DNA of 64,000 nt from Planctomycetes bacterium B3_Pla (GCA_005223045.1 NJBM01000001.1:372001-436000), one strand, 5' to 3'; shown: positions 43,899-52,964, numbered from the stretch's first letter. The notes: generated by a model not told the origin, from the letters alone. Made by a program: numbers and translations.

Positions 43899-45608
43899 CT
43901 ACTCGTACAGGTGCGTGGACTCCGTCTCCTCGACCGGTCGCGTTAACTGGTCGACATTCATGATGGCCTTGAAGCGCACGTCTCCCGGCCTTACAGCTTC
44001 GACAATCACACGCCAGGCCACCTCGGCTTGCGGCGCGAGAGTGCCTAACGGGAAGAATCTTACAGTCGAACCCTCCAACGAGCTGGCGGTCGCACCGGCC
44101 GAAGAAATGTATCGATAGTTGTCTTCCAGAATGCAGGTAATACGAACGTTCGTGGCGGGGGCCGAGCCTTGATTCTTCACCCTGATCACGTACGTTGCGC
44201 GGTTGCCTATTCTGACCGGATCTTCCACGTCGACCACTTCCATCAGCACCGCAGAAATTCCGGTCACCGCGGTCCTGACGGTAGAAGTCACAGCCTCTGC
44301 ACAGTAGGCGCTTGCAGATGCGCTATTGATCACTGTACCTGCTGCAGTAGGTGTCAGAGACAGGCGCACCGTTTTGGAAGCGTCAGGTTCGAGAGTGCCG
44401 AGTTCCCATACCAGTTTGGGCCCCATGAGCTTCGCGCCGGCCGTTCCCTTCACCGAGACTACTCCTTCGGGGATTATGTCTTCTATGACAGTATTTCTTG
44501 CCGAGACGTCGGACTTGTTCGTGACAGTTATCTCGTAGGTGATCGGACGGCCAATGTACTGACGCTCCGGGCCGGTCTTCTCAATGGCCAATATCGGCAG
44601 GCCTACTGCGGTCTTGGTTACAGGCGATTCGGTCCTCAGACCGGTAGTCGAAGTAGCCACTGCGCTGCTGATATATTCTCCAGTCTGGGTGGCCCGCAGT
44701 TCGACTGAGAATTGCTGCGATTGTCCGGACATCAGGGTGCCGGCGTCAAACACAACTTCGCTTCTGCCGCCGGTGGTCTTCAACCCAGCGGGAAGGTTCT
44801 CGATGATCTTGACGTTTTGTACGTATCCCGTTCCCGAGTTGGTCACTATGTATCTGACTTGAATCGGGTCGCATAGCAGGACCTCCGCCGGCGCCGTTTT
44901 TGTCAGCTTCAGCTCCGGCTGGATAACTTGTACGCTGGCGCAGGCCGGAATCACAGGCGTAATAACGGTCGTGCAGTATTTGAGAGAATCGACGTAGGTA
45001 GCCTGGCCGGAGACCGTGATTTGTTTGATCCCTTTCGGCCCGAGCGTCGGTATTTCCCAGAAGAGAAGCTTGTTCTCATCCTCTTTTGCCGCCGGATTGG
45101 CGCTTAGAAACTTGAAATTGTCCGGCAGGTCTTCGGTTATTATGATATCGGTCAACGTCGTGTTCGTAAGATTTGTGACTTTGATGGAATAGCTGAACGG
45201 CTTGTTTAGCCCGACTTCCTTTGGCATCGTTTTGTCCAACTGCACGACTCCGCATTCCGCCCAGGGATAAGCCCTGGAGACTAAGGACGACCCGGATTCA
45301 CTGACGGCTATCATATCCGTCTTGATAATTGGAGGCATGCCTTGTGTGGGAGCAGACACCCTCCGTGCGGGAGCAGGCACCCTCCGTGTGGAAGCAGACG
45401 TACTCCGTGTGGCAGCAGGCGTCCTTTGCCCGACGGCAGCCGCGATTCTGGCCGTGGCCGAACTGTCGGAGGCTCTTTGCCCTAAATATTCGCCGGCAGT
45501 GAGGCCTGGTTCTGCCTTCACCGACTTCTTGGGACCGCTGCAACCAAGAGTACCGGACAATCCGAATACCAGTAAGAGGAGCGAGACATTCAGAAACTTT
45601 CTCATCAT
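43899..45608 (-). CDS. DUF11-repeat lipoprotein
   Basis: A 569-residue envelope protein. The signal ends at SGTLGC (lipobox). Residues about 60-90 are a Thr/Arg/Pro/Ala-rich linker made of four 7-residue repeats. Four or more Ig-like DUF11 domains follow, each with Y-x-I-x-V-T-N-x-(G/S) and E-D-x-x-P-x-G/N-F (for example FSYSIKVTNLTNTTLTDIIITEDLPDNF and ITYEITVTNKSDVSARNTVIEDIIPEGV). Such proteins are surface or envelope structural proteins. AAGGAG lies before the ATG at 45608. Confidence 0.88.
   Translation of the reverse strand: MMRKFLNVSLLLLVFGLSGTLGCSGPKKSVKAEPGLTAGEYLGQRASDSSATARIAAAVGQRTPAATRSTSASTRRVPAPARRVSAPTQGMPPIIKTDMIAVSESGSSLVSRAYPWAECGVVQLDKTMPKEVGLNKPFSYSIKVTNLTNTTLTDIIITEDLPDNFKFLSANPAAKEDENKLLFWEIPTLGPKGIKQITVSGQATYVDSLKYCTTVITPVIPACASVQVIQPELKLTKTAPAEVLLCDPIQVRYIVTNSGTGYVQNVKIIENLPAGLKTTGGRSEVVFDAGTLMSGQSQQFSVELRATQTGEYISSAVATSTTGLRTESPVTKTAVGLPILAIEKTGPERQYIGRPITYEITVTNKSDVSARNTVIEDIIPEGVVSVKGTAGAKLMGPKLVWELGTLEPDASKTVRLSLTPTAAGTVINSASASAYCAEAVTSTVRTAVTGISAVLMEVVDVEDPVRIGNRATYVIRVKNQGSAPATNVRITCILEDNYRYISSAGATASSLEGSTVRFFPLGTLAPQAEVAWRVIVEAVRPGDVRFKAIMNVDQLTRPVEETESTHLYE
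45345..45428. repeat. 21-bp tandem repeat within the DUF11 gene
   Basis: Four 21-bp units, the first being TGTGGGAGCAGACACCCTCCG, encode the 7-residue linker repeats (V-P-A-P-A-R-R type). Units 1 and 2 differ at three positions; unit 4 is most diverged. Confidence 0.85.
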
Positions 45609-45904
45609 TCATCTCCTTGTAGCGCCTTCGGGCAAGAACAGCAGAAGCAGATTGTTCAATGGAATCCCAATCCTCTCCCGAGCTGCTCCATCCAACCAGG
45701 CACAGTTTTCGTGCATTTCAGCCGTTATATCGGTACATCTTTTAGCTAAGTTAACAATAAAAGCGAAACAGGTATTGCCTATATTATAGCATTTTCTCAC
45801 AGCAAAGGGAAGCATAATCTTTTGCCGACATATCCGGCCACGTCCGATAAGCGAACAACGTCCGGGCATACTCTTTTCCTTGCGCTTCTGTGATGGCTGG
45901 TAGT
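45609..45904 (-). other. Long 5' leader of the DUF11 gene
   Basis: On the minus strand a TATAAT-containing element (about 45792-45784, TGCTATAATATAGG) lies 180 bp upstream of the gene, with no good -35 box. A 36-codon frame, starting ATGCACGAAAACTG and ending LPEGATRR at a TGA overlapping the ribosome site, could be a leader ORF. Neither a riboswitch nor another known RNA is recognised. Confidence 0.35.
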
Positions 45905-46541
45905 GTTGAAATTGGCCCATTCGACTGCGCTCAGGACAAGCTTTGAATTGGCTTTGTTTTTCCGTGCACCGAAAGCCATAAAAATTATATAAACTCATTA
46001 TAATAAATGACTTATGTTAATTCAGCCTGCCGGCGATTGGCTTTGTTTTTTCAGATTAGCCACAGAGAACACAGAGAAGAGTGGTTTTGTTTAGGATTTA
46101 GAGCTTAGTGCTTTGAGCTTCCGGGAAAAGCCTGGCGATTGGCTTTGTTTTTCAAATTAACCACGAATGAACACTAATAGGCACTCCCGAAAGGGACGCC
46201 TTACGGCGGAAATAGAAGAACGAACCAAATTGGCTTTGTTTTTTCAAATTGACTCATAGCCACAAAGGCCCACAAGGCAGAATCCCAAATTCGACATACG
46301 ACATACGCAATACGATATACGAGATTGGCTTTGTTTTTTCAAAATTGCGCCCGAAGGCACAGAGGCACAAAGTTACCCTTACTACATTCGATATTCCTTG
46401 CTCCGTATTGGATATTCAAATCCTACAAGCTCTCTGATTTCCAGCTATCCTGATCCTCACTCCCTGATATCCTGTTTTCCTGGTTTACTATCTTCTCCCT
46501 TTTCAATTAGTAATTATCAATTCATAGTATGTTGTATATGT
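45905..46541 (-). repeat. Repeat array 2: leader plus five modules, inverted relative to array 1
   Basis: Reading on the minus strand, a leader with AACAGGATATCAGG-type period-9 tracts (46500-46341) is followed by the box GAAAAAACAAAGCCAAT(T/C) ending at 46323, 46228, 46137, 46035 and 45946. Module contents in order match array 1 modules 1, 2, 4 and 6; one module (between the boxes at 46035 and 45946) is private. The period-7 ATACG family occurs in module 1 of both arrays, one unit-pair longer here. Confidence 0.88.
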
Positions 46542-46570
46542 ATTATATATCATCAACCGTTATCCGTCAA
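46542..46570 (-). promoter_or_regulatory. Promoter reading into repeat array 2
   Basis: On the minus strand TTGACG (46570-46565), a 17-bp spacer and a perfect TATAAT (46547-46542). The upstream TTTCAC and flanking words match the array 1 promoter. Confidence 0.75.
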
Positions 46571-47286
46571 GTGAAATCTCACAATGTGGGATTTTTATTG
46601 GACACCGATAAACGCGTTTCTGAATTAACCACAAAGGACTTGGCGCTGCTTCGCTTCGATCAGCCGCAACCAAATAAGGATAGAGTTTTAGCTGTAGAAA
46701 ATGGTTCTTCGCAATAATGCACAGGTGCGCATGACGATCCAAACGACCGTAAAAATCGTTCGGGCGCCCCATTCGACAAGCTCAGGGCAGGCCCTGAGGC
46801 TCGAATTTCCCCCCAGGCTGCCCAAATTGGAGCCTATGCCCAAACGATTTTTCTCTCGAATCAACCCCAAGGCCCCGGTGTCATCGAACCACCTACGCAT
46901 TAACCAGATGAGTTCCAAAAAATTCGTCTGACATAAAAGTTTCGTAAGGTCCTACACATAAAAAGGTTACGATCGGTCAAAACAGATATCGACCAAAAAA
47001 ACAATGTTTTGATGGATTGTATCACAAAGAACTATGAAGCCTGTCCCGATGGTGGTCGAAAGAAAAGAAAAAGACAATTTTCGTTAAGACTTTGTGTAGC
47101 TTCCAGTTCGGAAGGCTCAGTAATATAGGATTTGGTTCCAATAACCTGGAGAGTCGAAATCCCAACAACGATTGCACAACCCGCGGCTCTCTGGTAGTAT
47201 CAGCCTCAGATGTTGAGTTTCGAGGGGCCGGGATGAATGTGAATTGGATGTCCATATTTGTACTTTTGTCGAGAAAGGTAAGAAAA
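46571..47286. other. Gene-free region beyond array 2
   Basis: No supported gene. 46780-46799 is a perfect short hairpin (CTCAGGGC-AG-GCCCTGAG) within a dispersed CATTCGACAAGCTCAGGG-type repeat. The rest shows no recognisable element. Confidence 0.45.
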
Positions 47287-49203
47287 ATGAAAAACGCTGC
47301 CCGAAAAAGTCACAAATCGCCCTATGCTCTTATGCTCTTGTGCTCTTGTGCTCTTATGCTCTTATGCACGCCGGTCGCTGTTCATGCGGTCGAGCTGCCT
47401 GAGACCGCCAAGCTTGTCCCGCCTGAGACGGTTATGCTGGTCGATATCGGCAATTTCAGCCAACTCAAGGCGCAGTTCGAGAAAACCAGCATTTACAGGC
47501 TATACAAAGACCCGGCAATGAAGGCTTTTGTCGATGACATCAAAGCCAAATGGCAGAAAACGTTGACTGAAGAAGCAGGCGACGATGGATTCGGCAAGAT
47601 AATAGCCGATGCGGTGACGATGCTGCCCCAGGGCAGAGCGGCTGTCGCTCTGGTTCTCGATGAGCGGATAGAAGATACTAATGAGCCGCCGGTTGTGTTT
47701 ATCACCCAGTGGGGAGAAAACGCCGGTAAAGTAAGAGAAACCGTGGCCAAGATTGTCAGCAAGGCCGTCGATGAAAAAGATGCCCGGCGGCAGACCGAAG
47801 ATTACCGCGGCGTCGGCATTACAATCGTAACCGCAAAGCCCTCCGACGCTTTGAGCTACTGTTTCATCGATGATTGCCTGATACTCTCCGGCAACACCGA
47901 CACTCTAAAATTCGTCATCGCCCAGATCAAGGGCGCCGACAGCCCGACGCTCGCCGATGACGATGATTATGCCGCGACTTTAAGAGCCGTTGGCCCGTCA
48001 GCCGAGGGGCAGATTGATATCTATGTCAATATAAAGCAACTCGCCAAAATGGCAGTTGCCAAGGACACCACCGGCAACGCAAAAACAATCATGACCAACC
48101 TGGGGTTTGATAATGTCATCTCTCTTGGCTGCTCGATCAACGTAGCCGGGGGCCAGGGCGGCACTTCCTCCGGAAAGGCATTGCTCAAAATCGATGGCGC
48201 TAAAAAGGGTATTCCCAAAATGCTCGAAGTCGAGACCGCCCCGCTCAGGATGCCGCAGTTCATATCCGCCTCAGCATATGTAGTGTCATTTACGAACCTG
48301 AACGTCAAAAAGGCATTTACTGAGCTTAGCAACATTCTGACCAGTTTTTCACCGCAGTTTCCTGCGATGCTATATATGCCGCTCTCTCCGCCCGGTCCGC
48401 AGGGCGAGCCTCCGCTGCAGCTCAAGTCCGGCATTATCGACCATCTCGGCTCGCAAATCGTTTTCGCTCAGAGCATAAACAAAGCCCCCGGCGGCGCGGA
48501 GAGCCAAAACTTTGCGCAACCCCAACCACTTTTCGCACTGGCGATAGAAAATCGCAGCGCCCTCGAAAAATCGCTGCTGCTTATTCACAGCGGCATGATT
48601 GCACCGAACAATCCTGACGCCAGGCGGGAGCTTCTGGGCCACACCATATATTCGCTCGACCTCTCGGGTATTATGCCGATGCTCGGTGGCGCCGGAGCCG
48701 GAAGACCTATGCAGGCGCCCATGCCAGGCGGGGCGCCGGGAATCTCGAAGACGGCATTCACCGTTACCGACACTCATTTGATTTTCGCGACGGAAGCCGC
48801 CGTCGAGCAGGCCATTCGCACGCTGAGCAGCACCGGGTCCGAATCGCTCGATTCGGTAAAGTGGTTCGCCCGGGCCAAATCGAACATTCCTTCAGTAGTG
48901 GGATTGGCCGGACTGAAGGACATGGCGGCCTCAATCGAGCAACTCTGGTCGGTTCTGCGTGAATTGAAGAAGGCAGAAAAGAACAAGGACCCGAACGCCC
49001 AAATCAATGTCGGAACAGGCCTCGGTTCGGGCCTTCCGCAAATGATACTCTCGCAGGCAGACGCAGATATGCCCGACTTCAGTTTGTTGCCTGAGTTCGA
49101 TATCGTGCGCAAGTATTTTGGCTTGGCCGCATCTTACGGCATCAGCAGGCAGGACGGCTTCTTCTTCGAATTCAAGCACCTGAATCCCGATACGAGTGAG
49201 TAG
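47287..49203 (+). CDS. Exported protein of unknown function (DUF3352-like)
   Basis: A 638-residue product. After a basic start (MKNAARKSHKSP) the signal core YALMLLCSCALMLLCTPVAVHA is encoded by a period-8 repeat. The mature part begins ELPETAKLVPPETVMLVDIGNFSQLKAQFEKTSIY, a pattern seen in large exported planctomycete proteins that resemble DUF3352 (P-x-x-T-x-x-x-V-x-x-x-N/D). No catalytic motif is visible. The next gene begins 21 bp downstream, so they form an operon. I start at the ATG at 47287; the frame before it is not coding. Confidence 0.75.
   Translation: MKNAARKSHKSPYALMLLCSCALMLLCTPVAVHAVELPETAKLVPPETVMLVDIGNFSQLKAQFEKTSIYRLYKDPAMKAFVDDIKAKWQKTLTEEAGDDGFGKIIADAVTMLPQGRAAVALVLDERIEDTNEPPVVFITQWGENAGKVRETVAKIVSKAVDEKDARRQTEDYRGVGITIVTAKPSDALSYCFIDDCLILSGNTDTLKFVIAQIKGADSPTLADDDDYAATLRAVGPSAEGQIDIYVNIKQLAKMAVAKDTTGNAKTIMTNLGFDNVISLGCSINVAGGQGGTSSGKALLKIDGAKKGIPKMLEVETAPLRMPQFISASAYVVSFTNLNVKKAFTELSNILTSFSPQFPAMLYMPLSPPGPQGEPPLQLKSGIIDHLGSQIVFAQSINKAPGGAESQNFAQPQPLFALAIENRSALEKSLLLIHSGMIAPNNPDARRELLGHTIYSLDLSGIMPMLGGAGAGRPMQAPMPGGAPGISKTAFTVTDTHLIFATEAAVEQAIRTLSSTGSESLDSVKWFARAKSNIPSVVGLAGLKDMAASIEQLWSVLRELKKAEKNKDPNAQINVGTGLGSGLPQMILSQADADMPDFSLLPEFDIVRKYFGLAASYGISRQDGFFFEFKHLNPDTSE
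47323..47368 (+). repeat. Period-8 repeat (TGCTCTTA) encoding a signal-peptide core
   Basis: Five and a half units of TATGCTCT/TGTGCTCT encode alternating Leu/Met/Cys/Ala residues, mirroring the CTTTGTGC repeat in the signal peptide at 431-462. Confidence 0.88.
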
Positions 49204-49224
49204 CCCGGACCAGGAGCGTGGCCG

Positions 49225-51057
49225 ATGAGCAATCTTCGCAGACAATCAATACCGGTATTGCTGCTGAGCTTGTGTATGCCGGTCTTGTGTTCCGCCGCGG
49301 AGTTGTTCTCGTCGCAACAGCAGAAAGACGCTTTCCTCAAAGCGCTGAGCAAGCAGGATGAGCGTTACGACCCCGCCGAGAAAATGATCCGCCGTCCTTT
49401 TTCGTCGCCGGGTTATCACACCACGCTAAAGGGCGGCCACGTCCACCCCACGCGCGATTCGCTCAGCTACGCCGTCGCTCTGCTCGACAGCGGACAGCCC
49501 GACCGGCTAAAACGCGCTGAGCAAATCCTTCGCCGAGTCATCTCCCTACAAGACCAGAATCCCGACAGCCGAACATACGGTATATGGTCGTGGTTCGCCG
49601 AAGAGCCGCTCGATAAAATGTCGCCGCCCGACTGGAACTGGGCGGATTTCTGCGGGACTCAACTGCTCCAGGTCGCCATCGACCACGCCGACCGCCTGGA
49701 CGCCGACCTGCAGCGGCGGCTCGGAGAATCGATCATTCACGCCGGCCGCGCCATCAAACGGCGAAACGTCGGCCCCGGCTACACGAACATTGCCGTGATG
49801 GGCGCTTACGTGACGCTCGTAGCCGGAGAGCACTTCGGCAACGAAGAGCTTGCCGGCTACGGCAAGGCCCGCCTCAAGAGATTCTACGACCACACTTTCT
49901 CGCAAGGCTCGTTCAGCGAGTACAACAGCCCGACCTACAGCATCGTCGCCATCAAGGAGCTTTCCCGAATGCTTCGGCACGTAAAAGACGCCGAATCGCG
50001 CAAACTCCTGCGGCGGCTCAATCGCTTCGCATGGGACCACGTCGCCCGCCACTTCCACGCCCCGACCCGCCAGTGGGCGGGCCCGCACAGCCGATGCTAC
50101 GCAACGCTGCTTCGCAATAGCACCCGCGCTTTCATCCAGCGCGCCACGGACGGCAAGCTGAGATTCCTGCCGGAAAGCGAAGCCCTTGAAAGCCTCGACG
50201 CTCATCGCCTCGGTTCGGAATGTCCCGAAGATTTGTTGCCATACTTCACCGAACTGCCCGAACCTCGCCTCGAGATCGAGACCTTCGCCAAAAATCCGCC
50301 TGACAGGCACGACATCATCGGCACAACGTACCTTCATCCCGATTTCACGCTCGGCTCGGTCAATATCGGCGACCTCTGGAACCAGCGACGCCCGCTTTTG
50401 GCCTACTGGAAAACCGATGCCGGCGTGGTCGCGATGCGCCTGCGCTGCCTGCACGACGATTACGACTATTCCTCCGCAAGCATCTTCACCGTCCAGGACA
50501 AAGGCGACATTCTTGGAGCCGTAGTTTTCGCCACCGACCGGGGTGACACTCACATCTCGCTCGACCGCATCAAGAACGCCACCATAAAAGCCAAAGACCT
50601 GCGCCTGCGCCTCGCATTCGAGGGTGCCGTCAACAACTTGAAACTTCCGGAGCGAGCACAGCTCAACGAGCCAATAAAACTCTCCTCCGGCCCCGTAACT
50701 GTCAATCTCCAATTCCCCCACGCCGTCTTCGGCGAGTATCCCATTTCAGTCAAAACGAGCCCAACAGGAATCGACGTGGTCTTGTACCAGGGCCCGGAGA
50801 AAGAAATCAACTTCGCCCAAATAAACGAAGCCGCAATCATCTTCACCCTCTCAATCTCCCCGGACCAGGCCCCACCCGCAAATAATCAATTATCATTAAT
50901 CAATAATCAATCCGAAGTCGTCGCCAACTGGACCAGGCCCGGCGAATCCAAAATGTCGCTGACCGTCCCCGCAAAGCCACTTCCCACCAAAGCCCAAAGA
51001 CAAGCCTCGTCGGCCCAATTCGGCGACGCCACTCCGTGGAAGATAAACTCCCGCTGA
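49225..51057 (+). CDS. Exported protein, possible alpha/alpha-toroid polysaccharide-processing enzyme
   Basis: A 610-residue product with a cleavable signal (VLLLSLCMPVLCSA). The N-terminal 330 residues are helix-rich with repeating hairpins (RAEQILRRVISLQD, ADLQRRLGESIIHAGRAIKRR, YGKARLKRFYDHTFSQGSFSEYNSPTY), as in alginate- or heparinase-type lyases; Tyr and His residues in FSEYNSPTY and WAGPHSRCY could be catalytic. The C-terminal part is beta-rich. The function is inference. Residues about 553-561 (NNQLSLINN) come from a period-7 repeat. GGAGCG precedes the ATG. Confidence 0.72.
   Translation: MSNLRRQSIPVLLLSLCMPVLCSAAELFSSQQQKDAFLKALSKQDERYDPAEKMIRRPFSSPGYHTTLKGGHVHPTRDSLSYAVALLDSGQPDRLKRAEQILRRVISLQDQNPDSRTYGIWSWFAEEPLDKMSPPDWNWADFCGTQLLQVAIDHADRLDADLQRRLGESIIHAGRAIKRRNVGPGYTNIAVMGAYVTLVAGEHFGNEELAGYGKARLKRFYDHTFSQGSFSEYNSPTYSIVAIKELSRMLRHVKDAESRKLLRRLNRFAWDHVARHFHAPTRQWAGPHSRCYATLLRNSTRAFIQRATDGKLRFLPESEALESLDAHRLGSECPEDLLPYFTELPEPRLEIETFAKNPPDRHDIIGTTYLHPDFTLGSVNIGDLWNQRRPLLAYWKTDAGVVAMRLRCLHDDYDYSSASIFTVQDKGDILGAVVFATDRGDTHISLDRIKNATIKAKDLRLRLAFEGAVNNLKLPERAQLNEPIKLSSGPVTVNLQFPHAVFGEYPISVKTSPTGIDVVLYQGPEKEINFAQINEAAIIFTLSISPDQAPPANNQLSLINNQSEVVANWTRPGESKMSLTVPAKPLPTKAQRQASSAQFGDATPWKINSR
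50883..50912. repeat. Period-7 repeat (AATCAAT) inside a gene
   Basis: Four units AATCAAT/TATCATT/AATCAAT/AATCAAT in frame within the exported-protein gene; the same family is intergenic at 27524-27554 and 46507-46525. Confidence 0.85.
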
Positions 51058-51086
51058 CCGTCTGTGATTTTTTTTCAATAAAATGT

Positions 51087-51114
51087 TTGCGGGCGTGGTT
51101 TTAGCCGATATAAT
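51087..51114 (+). promoter_or_regulatory. Candidate promoter of the leu genes
   Basis: TTGCGG at 51087-51092, a 16-bp spacer and a perfect TATAAT at 51109-51114. The start would fall at about 51121, next to the ATG of the leader peptide. Confidence 0.55.
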
Positions 51115-51121
51115 TGGTGTC

Positions 51122-51205
51122 ATGAGCAAGAATTGCATAATTTGTTCTGTCCTCAAGGCTGGTGCCGGCCTTAATAGCCTGCTATTGCGCCGTCTGGCGC
51201 GATAA
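51122..51205 (+). CDS. Candidate leucine-rich leader peptide upstream of leuA
   Basis: A 27-codon frame, M-S-K-N-C-I-I-C-S-V-L-K-A-G-A-G then L-N-S-L-L-L-R-R-L-A-R and TAA. Five of its last eleven residues are Leu, written CTT, CTG, CTA, TTG and CTG. It starts 8 bp after the -10 box, so it would be almost leaderless. A perfect hairpin GCGCC-GTCT-GGCGC (51187-51200) overlaps its end. The layout resembles leucine-operon attenuation leaders, but no T-tract terminator is visible before leuA. Confidence 0.45.
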   Translation: MSKNCIICSVLKAGAGLNSLLLRRLAR

Positions 51206-51251
51206 CTATACCTCTACAAAAATCTATTGTATCCTCGTTTCTAAGTTTTTT

Positions 51252-51345
51252 GACAAGATTTACATGATTATCCGGTTTATCTTGTTTATCCTGTCCAAAT
51301 AAAGGATTTTGACTAAGTTTACAGGGCCATCTTGTTTGTCCTGTC
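51252..51345. repeat. Period-9 repeats (TTATCCTGT type) upstream of leuA
   Basis: Two tandem stretches, 51252-51296 (GATTATCCGGTTTATCTTG and following) and 51310-51345 (GTTTACAGGGCCATCTTGTT and following), each ending TGTCCTGTCC or TATCCTGTCC. They lie between the leader peptide and leuA. Confidence 0.75.
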
Positions 51346-51365
51346 CAGAATTGGAGAGAAATACG

Positions 51366-52916
51366 ATGTCCAAAGAAAAAGTTCAGATTTTCGATACAAC
51401 GTTACGTGACGGCGAGCAGGCGGCCGGGACGAGATTGGGCGCGCGAGAAAAGCTCGAAATCGCCCGGCAGTTGGTCCGGCTCAACGTCGATATCATCGAG
51501 GCAGGATTCCCAGCCTCGTCTCCGGAAGATTTCGAGGCGGTCCGGCTGATATGCGAACAGATCGAAGGCCCCGTCATTTGCGGATTGACGCGAGCCAGGA
51601 TAGAGGATATCGAGGCCTGCAGGAAGGCGCTGGCCAACGCCAAACGGGCGAGGATCCATACGGGGATCGGGGTCTCGGAGATCCACATCGCGGGGAAATT
51701 CGCGGATGACAAGTACGGCAAGACAATGGGCGAAAAACAGGCGACGATCCTGAAGATGGCCGTCGAGGCGGTCAAACACACGGCTCAATATATCCAGGAT
51801 ATCGAGTTTTACGCCGAGGATTCCGGACGCGCCGACCGGGCGTTTCTCTACGAGATTCTCGAAGCCGTCATCGAAGCAGGCGCTACCGTTCTGAACATCC
51901 CCGACACGACGGGCTATTCCATACCAGACCAGTATGGCGCTCTTATCCGTGACATTCGAGCCAACGTGCCGAACGTTGCCAAAGCGGTAATCAGCGTGCA
52001 TTGCCACAACGATTTGGGGATGGCGGTGGCGAATTCGTTGGCCGGCGTAAAAAACGGCGCCCGGCAGGTGGAAGGGACTATAAACGGCGTCGGCGAACGG
52101 GCCGGCAACGCGGCTATCGAAGAGGTTGTCATGGCGATCCATACGAGGCGTGACTTCTTCGAGGACGTGGAGACGAACATCAACACCCGCGAGTTCTACC
52201 GGTCAAGTCACATGGTATCCGACATGCTGGGAATGCCGGTTCCCGCCAACAAGGCGGTTGTGGGGCGTAATGCCTTCGCGCACAGTTCCGGGATTCACGT
52301 GGACGGATTCCTCAAGAAGCGCGAGACTTATGAGATTATGCGGCCGGAGGATATCGGGCTTGATGAAAGTCGCGTTGTGCTGACGGCACGCACCGGGCGG
52401 CATGGGCTGCGACATCGCCTCGAAGAGATGGGATACACTTTGTCCGAAGAAGAGCTGGAGAAGACATACGAGCGGTTTCTTGCCGTCGCGGATAAGAAGA
52501 ACGAGGTCTTTGACGAGGACCTTGCGGCGATAATCAGCGACGAGATTCATGCCATAGAGCAGGTGTATGAGCTGGAGTACCTGCACGTTGCCTGCGGGAC
52601 CGGTACGCTGCCGACCGCGAGCGTCAAGATGAAGACCAAAGATCAGACCAAACAAGCTGCGGCTTGCGGGGACGGGCCGGTGGATGCAGCGTACGAGGCG
52701 ATCAGGGACGCGACGGGCCTCTCGCCCAAGCTGGAGAACTACTCGATCAGGGCCGTCACCAGCGGCAAGGAAGCGCTCGGCGAAGCTACCGTCAGAATCA
52801 CCGAGGACGGCAGAACCTTTATAGGCCGAGGCATCTCGACTGACATAATCGAAGCCTCTGCGAAGGCCTATGTGGATGCTATCAACAGAATGGTCTCAGC
52901 ACAAAGTAAAGATTAG
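51366..52916 (+). CDS. leuA: 2-isopropylmalate synthase
   Basis: First committed step of leucine synthesis: acetyl-CoA plus 2-oxoisovalerate. The 516-residue product has the DTTLRDGEQAAG start, catalytic TIM-barrel residues in HCHNDLGMAVANSLAGV, the metal His pair and GINGVGERAGNAAIEEV-like segment, HSSGIHVDGFLK, and the C-terminal LeuA dimer/allosteric domain where leucine feedback acts in the family. I use the ATG at 51366 with GGAGAG before it. leuC follows 48 bp downstream. Confidence 0.96.
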   Translation: MSKEKVQIFDTTLRDGEQAAGTRLGAREKLEIARQLVRLNVDIIEAGFPASSPEDFEAVRLICEQIEGPVICGLTRARIEDIEACRKALANAKRARIHTGIGVSEIHIAGKFADDKYGKTMGEKQATILKMAVEAVKHTAQYIQDIEFYAEDSGRADRAFLYEILEAVIEAGATVLNIPDTTGYSIPDQYGALIRDIRANVPNVAKAVISVHCHNDLGMAVANSLAGVKNGARQVEGTINGVGERAGNAAIEEVVMAIHTRRDFFEDVETNINTREFYRSSHMVSDMLGMPVPANKAVVGRNAFAHSSGIHVDGFLKKRETYEIMRPEDIGLDESRVVLTARTGRHGLRHRLEEMGYTLSEEELEKTYERFLAVADKKNEVFDEDLAAIISDEIHAIEQVYELEYLHVACGTGTLPTASVKMKTKDQTKQAAACGDGPVDAAYEAIRDATGLSPKLENYSIRAVTSGKEALGEATVRITEDGRTFIGRGISTDIIEASAKAYVDAINRMVSAQSKD

Positions 52917-52964
52917 CAGCTTGACGTAGAAGCAGAACTATTGTTGACGGAGAAAAAGAAGAAA

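Noticed and set aside
43736..43963. Small plus-strand CDS between the YbaK and DUF11 genes
   Set aside because: No ribosome site, no family signal, and it overlaps the 3' end of the DUF11 gene.
45609..45700. Glycine riboswitch upstream of the DUF11 gene
   Set aside because: GGGAGAGG and CCGAAGGCGC vaguely resemble the motif, but the conserved 3' half is absent and the ribosome site begins at once.
45946..46340. Integron cassette array with attC sites
   Set aside because: No integrase, no GTTRRRY core sites and no cassette ORFs; the box has no attC-like palindrome.
49546..50721. Minus-strand frame of about 390 codons
   Set aside because: Shadow of the exported-protein gene at 49225.
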